Source of the DNA: an uncultured Paracoccaceae bacterium
Lineage (GTDB): Bacteria > Pseudomonadota > Alphaproteobacteria > Rhodobacterales > Rhodobacteraceae
Reading direction: 5' to 3'
Assembly: GCA_913054485.1 (NCBI GenBank)
Contig: CAJXHQ010000097.1
Span: 1-8,680 of the forward strand
Length of the DNA stretch: 8,680 nt
A program made the position numbers and the translations under genes. Of this stretch, positions 6,187-8,680 are shown piece by piece; positions within the stretch are counted from its first letter, which is position 1; the number at the start of each line of letters is the position of its first letter. The notes beneath the pieces were generated by a model, which was not told where the DNA came from, ran no database searches, and saw nothing but the letters and a program-made list of their open reading frames with translations.

Positions 6187-7605
6187 TCAGGGGATCCAGC
6201 GCTGCACGAACCGGACCAAACGTGTTACCATCCGGCTTTCAAACAGCCTCGGGCTAAAATAGGCCCCGGCGGCGCGTTTGTTAACCTCACCAAAAGTAGG
6301 GTACGGGGATACCGTAGCGGCAATCTGGCCCATTTTCAGCCGGTTGGCCAGCGCCAGCGCCCAGAAATTGATCTGCTCGCCCGCCTGATGGCCTGCAATG
6401 GTGACACCAATGGGGCGTCCCTTCAGCACCATGACCTTGATGAAACCCGCAGTCTTGCGCTCGGCAATGGCGCGGTCATTGTGGGCAAGGCCAAACCGCG
6501 CAATTTCCAGCGCATCGCCATGGGCCGCCCGCGCCTCTGCTTCAGTGAGGCCGATCTGGGCAATCTCGGGGTCTGTATAAGTGGCGCGCGGAATATGGGC
6601 GCTGCCCGCTTTGGAAGGCAGCCCGAACAGCGCCGAGCGGATGATGACACCTGCATGATAGCCCGCCACATGAGTAAACTGCAGCCCGCCCGCCACGTCG
6701 CCAATGGCGTAGACCTTTTTGTTCGAGGTACGCAGCGCAGCATCCACGGAGATACCCGCCTTGGCATAGCTGATCCCGGCAGCCTCTAGGTTCAGCCGCT
6801 CCACGTTGGGCGCGCGGCCCAGCGCCACCAGAAGGTGGCTGCCGGTGAAGCTGCGCCCGTCCTGCGTATCCACCGTGATATTGCCCGCCTCCCCCGAAAC
6901 ACCGGCCGCCATTGCGCCCTCGGCAATCTCCACTCCCTCACCCTGAAGGGTCTCCAGCACCAGGGCGGCGGCCTCCGGATCGTCGCGGTTGAGCGCCGAG
7001 GCACCCTCGATCACGGTCACCTTGCAGCCAAGCCGGATATGCGCCTGCGCCATCTCGATCCCGATCGGCCCGCCGCCGAGGATCAGCAGGTGTTCGGGCT
7101 TGTCCCGGTTCTGGAACAGGGTTTCATTTGTCAGGAACGGCACACGCTCCAGGCCGGGGATCGGCGGCACAAGCGGCGCGGAGCCGGTGGCAATCACCAC
7201 GCGGCGCGCTTTGATGCGGTGGCCGCCCGCCTCCACCTCATCCGCTGAGACAAAGCGCCCGTATTCCCGGATCACCCGCACGCCAAAGCCCTCGAACCTC
7301 TCCTGGCTGTCCACCGGGGCAATGGTCGCGATCACATCGTGCACATGGTCCATCACGGCGGCGTAATCCGCCCGCGCCGGCTCGCCATGGACGCCGAAGG
7401 CCGCCGCCGAGCCATGGGCCTGGGCCGCCTTGGCCGCAGCAATCAGCGCCTTGGAGGGCACACAGCCGTAGTTCAGGCAGTCGCCGCCCATCTCGTGGCC
7501 TTCCAGAAGGACCACATCCGCGCCCATCTGGCTGGCCCCCGCTGTAACGGACAGGCCGCCGGAGCCGGCACCGATGACCAGCAGATCACATCTGATATGT
7601 TCCAT
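6187..7605 (-). CDS. Mercuric-reductase-like FAD/NAD(P) disulfide oxidoreductase, His-to-Tyr active site
   Basis: Encodes 472 residues of the class I pyridine nucleotide-disulfide oxidoreductase family (lipoamide dehydrogenase, glutathione reductase, MerA). FAD-binding IGAGSGG lies at 11-17 and the redox-active pair at C43 and C48 in CLNYGCVPSK. The NAD(P)-binding GGGPIG is at 177-182, followed by an acidic VIE (198-200) that hints at NADH. The second FAD contact AIGDVAG is at 300-306. The C-terminal dimerisation domain ends with SPYPTFGEVNKRAAG: Y435 stands where lipoamide dehydrogenase and glutathione reductase have the catalytic His, although E440 is kept. There is no N-terminal metal-binding domain and no C-terminal Cys pair, so classic Hg(II) reduction is unlikely. 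A short tail after 450 is rich in Arg and hydrophobic residues and might touch the membrane. It lies 3 nt after the TVP38 stop. Substrate unknown. Confidence 0.9.
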   Translation of the reverse strand: MEHIRCDLLVIGAGSGGLSVTAGASQMGADVVLLEGHEMGGDCLNYGCVPSKALIAAAKAAQAHGSAAAFGVHGEPARADYAAVMDHVHDVIATIAPVDSQERFEGFGVRVIREYGRFVSADEVEAGGHRIKARRVVIATGSAPLVPPIPGLERVPFLTNETLFQNRDKPEHLLILGGGPIGIEMAQAHIRLGCKVTVIEGASALNRDDPEAAALVLETLQGEGVEIAEGAMAAGVSGEAGNITVDTQDGRSFTGSHLLVALGRAPNVERLNLEAAGISYAKAGISVDAALRTSNKKVYAIGDVAGGLQFTHVAGYHAGVIIRSALFGLPSKAGSAHIPRATYTDPEIAQIGLTEAEARAAHGDALEIARFGLAHNDRAIAERKTAGFIKVMVLKGRPIGVTIAGHQAGEQINFWALALANRLKMGQIAATVSPYPTFGEVNKRAAGAYFSPRLFESRMVTRLVRFVQRWIP

Positions 7606-7608
7606 GGA

Positions 7609-8340
7609 TCAGGCCTTTTTCCGCGCGCGCAAGGATTTGATCAGGATCGGCATCGCCGCCAGCAGGCACAGGCCGATGACCGGGCCTATCACATGCGGCT
7701 CCCACAGCAGGCTCAGATCCGGGTCTTCCCAGCGGTCAAGGACCTCGCCAAGGCCGACACCGATCCAAGTGAAGACGATACCGCCCGGAATGATGCCCAG
7801 CGCCGTGGTCACGACGAAGTTGCGGAACTTCACCCCCACAAGCGCCGGCAGCAGGTTGGCGGCAAAGAAAGGCACCGCCGGGATCAGACGCATAAGGAAC
7901 AGGACCTCGATCTCGTTTTCACGCAGCGCCTGTTTCATCGCCTGCACACGGCCTTCGGAAGCCTCGATCCGCTCGGTCAGCCAGGTGCCCAGCCCCCAGC
8001 GTGCGGCCAGAAAGATCAGGCAGGCCCCCACGGTGGCCGAACCGACGTTCAATACCGTGCCCCCGGCAAGGCCAAACAAGAACCCGCCGGTGACCGAGGC
8101 AACCGCCGCCCCCGGCAGCGAGAAAGCCACGATTCCCACATAAGCCAGCACAAACAGCGCCGCCATCCCGCCCATGTTCTGGTCACGGAAGGCCAGCAGC
8201 GCCTCGCGATTCTCGCGCAGTGCATCAAAAGTCAGCACATCGCGCAGGGTGAAGGCCCCGGCCAGCGCCACCAGCAGAATCGCCACAATCGGCAGAACGC
8301 GGGCTGTCTTGGGCGGGTTTTCTCCGGTCACATCGCTCAT
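7609..8340 (-). CDS. TVP38/TMEM64 family (DedA/VTT-type) membrane protein
   Basis: Encodes 243 residues, a normal length for this family of inner-membrane proteins. Hydrophobic segments lie at about 15-32, 58-79, 84-113, 146-170, 175-197 and 216-237. The family core is visible as FSLPGAAVASVTGGFLFG (73-90) and the second half as FLMRLIPAVPFFAANLLPAL (148-167), with Pro and Arg in the re-entrant style of the VTT domain. Relatives include DedA and E. coli YdjX/YdjZ; some DedA-type members move lipids across membranes, but what this protein carries is unknown. GGAAAG lies just upstream of the ATG. It is first in a unit with the oxidoreductase and histidine kinase. Proteins fusing a TVP38 domain to this kind of oxidoreductase are known to me from database product names, which supports a functional link. 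Confidence 0.9.
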   Translation of the reverse strand: MSDVTGENPPKTARVLPIVAILLVALAGAFTLRDVLTFDALRENREALLAFRDQNMGGMAALFVLAYVGIVAFSLPGAAVASVTGGFLFGLAGGTVLNVGSATVGACLIFLAARWGLGTWLTERIEASEGRVQAMKQALRENEIEVLFLMRLIPAVPFFAANLLPALVGVKFRNFVVTTALGIIPGGIVFTWIGVGLGEVLDRWEDPDLSLLWEPHVIGPVIGLCLLAAMPILIKSLRARKKA

Positions 8341-8663
8341 TCGGGTCTTTCCATGTCTGTTATCCGCCTCTTGCTAAGGAGAAAATAGCCGGCGCGCGAC
8401 CCGGATGCGCGCCTGATCACGGCCCCTTGAAGATGTGCGGGAAATTTGTGACCTTCTGACCGGAAAGCGCAGCAAATGTAACATCCCCCTGGCTGGATTG
8501 TGCGGCCGGCGGTGCTTTTGTGACAGAAATTTTTGCCTCAGGCGCGAAAACCGCCCCGGCAGGGTCTGACTTACCGCAAAATCCCTTCTACTGACCGGGC
8601 TTCAAGTTACACCCGGGCCTGAGCGATTCCGCTGCGTCCCGATGATTATTGGAGACCGGAGCG
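8341..8663. other. Divergent intergenic region between the TVP38 operon and rpmH
   Basis: No gene seen. It must carry promoters for two opposite units. For rpmH the best I can offer is a weak CTGACT (8566-8571) with TACTGA (8589-8594) at 17 nt spacing. No clear pair is seen for the minus-strand operon. CCGGGC recurs at 8595-8600 and 8613-8618. TTGTGAC occurs at about 8445 and 8517. Promoter positions cannot be settled by eye. Confidence 0.5.
8391..8413. repeat. 7-bp GC-only inverted repeat in the TVP38-rpmH intergenic region
   Basis: GGCGCGC and GCGCGCC are separated by nine bases, about 50 bp upstream of the TVP38 start. On the minus strand it could form a stable hairpin in the leader, or it could be a dyad for a regulator. 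There is no T-run. GC content makes chance occurrence plausible. Confidence 0.35.
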
Positions 8664-8680
8664 ATGAAACGCACCTATCA
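8664..8680 (+). CDS. rpmH: 50S ribosomal protein L34, first codons only (cut by window edge)
   Basis: The last 17 bases begin ATG AAA CGC ACC TAT CA, giving MKRTY and then Gln or His. Bacterial L34 proteins very commonly start MKRTYQPS. The ATG is preceded by GGAG a few bases upstream. L34 is a short, highly conserved protein of the large ribosomal subunit, and rpmH is usually followed by rnpA. Only five full codons are visible, so the call rests on this short but distinctive match and the ribosome binding site. Confidence 0.8.

Noticed and set aside
6187..7605. Calling the oxidoreductase merA
   Set aside because: No metal-binding N-terminal domain, no C-terminal Cys pair, and no merR, merT or merP nearby.
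7339..8388. A 349-codon plus-strand open frame antisense to the oxidoreductase and TVP38 genes
   Set aside because: Composition is His, Gln, Arg and Asp heavy with no hydrophobic core; it is the mirror of two clear genes.

Overview
The window looks like part of the chromosome of an alphaproteobacterium, most likely a roseobacter-type Rhodobacteraceae. The grounds are GC-rich genes with strongly GC-biased third positions, the residue style of the 5-oxoprolinase and histidine kinase proteins, and the first codons of an rpmH-like gene at the right edge. The assignment rests on recognition, not on a search.

Left part (1-2640, minus strand): a compact three-gene operon, transcribed pxpB, pxpC, pxpA, encodes the ATP-dependent 5-oxoprolinase PxpBCA, which returns 5-oxoproline to glutamate. 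pxpB and pxpC overlap by 4 nt and pxpC and pxpA are 3 nt apart. pxpB most probably starts at a TTG behind a very strong ribosome binding site. Upstream is a perfect TTGACA box with a perfect 7-bp inverted repeat in the spacer, a candidate operator.

Middle (about 2640-4790): a gene-poor stretch. It holds a decayed IS5-family element (3142-3881) with imperfect terminal inverted repeats and a CTA direct repeat. Its transposase is destroyed by a nonsense codon, a 1-nt deletion, an internal deletion and a 38-nt insertion. Beyond it lies A+T-richer DNA with an orphan ORF fragment that the IS may have interrupted, then a 16-bp perfect tandem duplication. A complete tRNA-Arg(ACG) on the minus strand follows, its 3' end facing this degraded segment. 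That is the layout expected of a worn-down insertion at a tRNA gene, but no second attachment site or integrase was found.

Right part (4786-8340, minus strand): a tight three-gene unit is transcribed as TVP38/TMEM64 membrane protein, mercuric-reductase-like flavin disulfide oxidoreductase, then membrane sensor histidine kinase. The intergenic gaps are 3 and 15 nt. The oxidoreductase keeps its redox CxxxxC pair but has Tyr where glutathione reductase and lipoamide dehydrogenase have the catalytic His. The kinase has all catalytic boxes but no partner response regulator in view. This is the least explained part of the window. Divergently on the plus strand, the last 17 bases are the start of rpmH (ribosomal protein L34).
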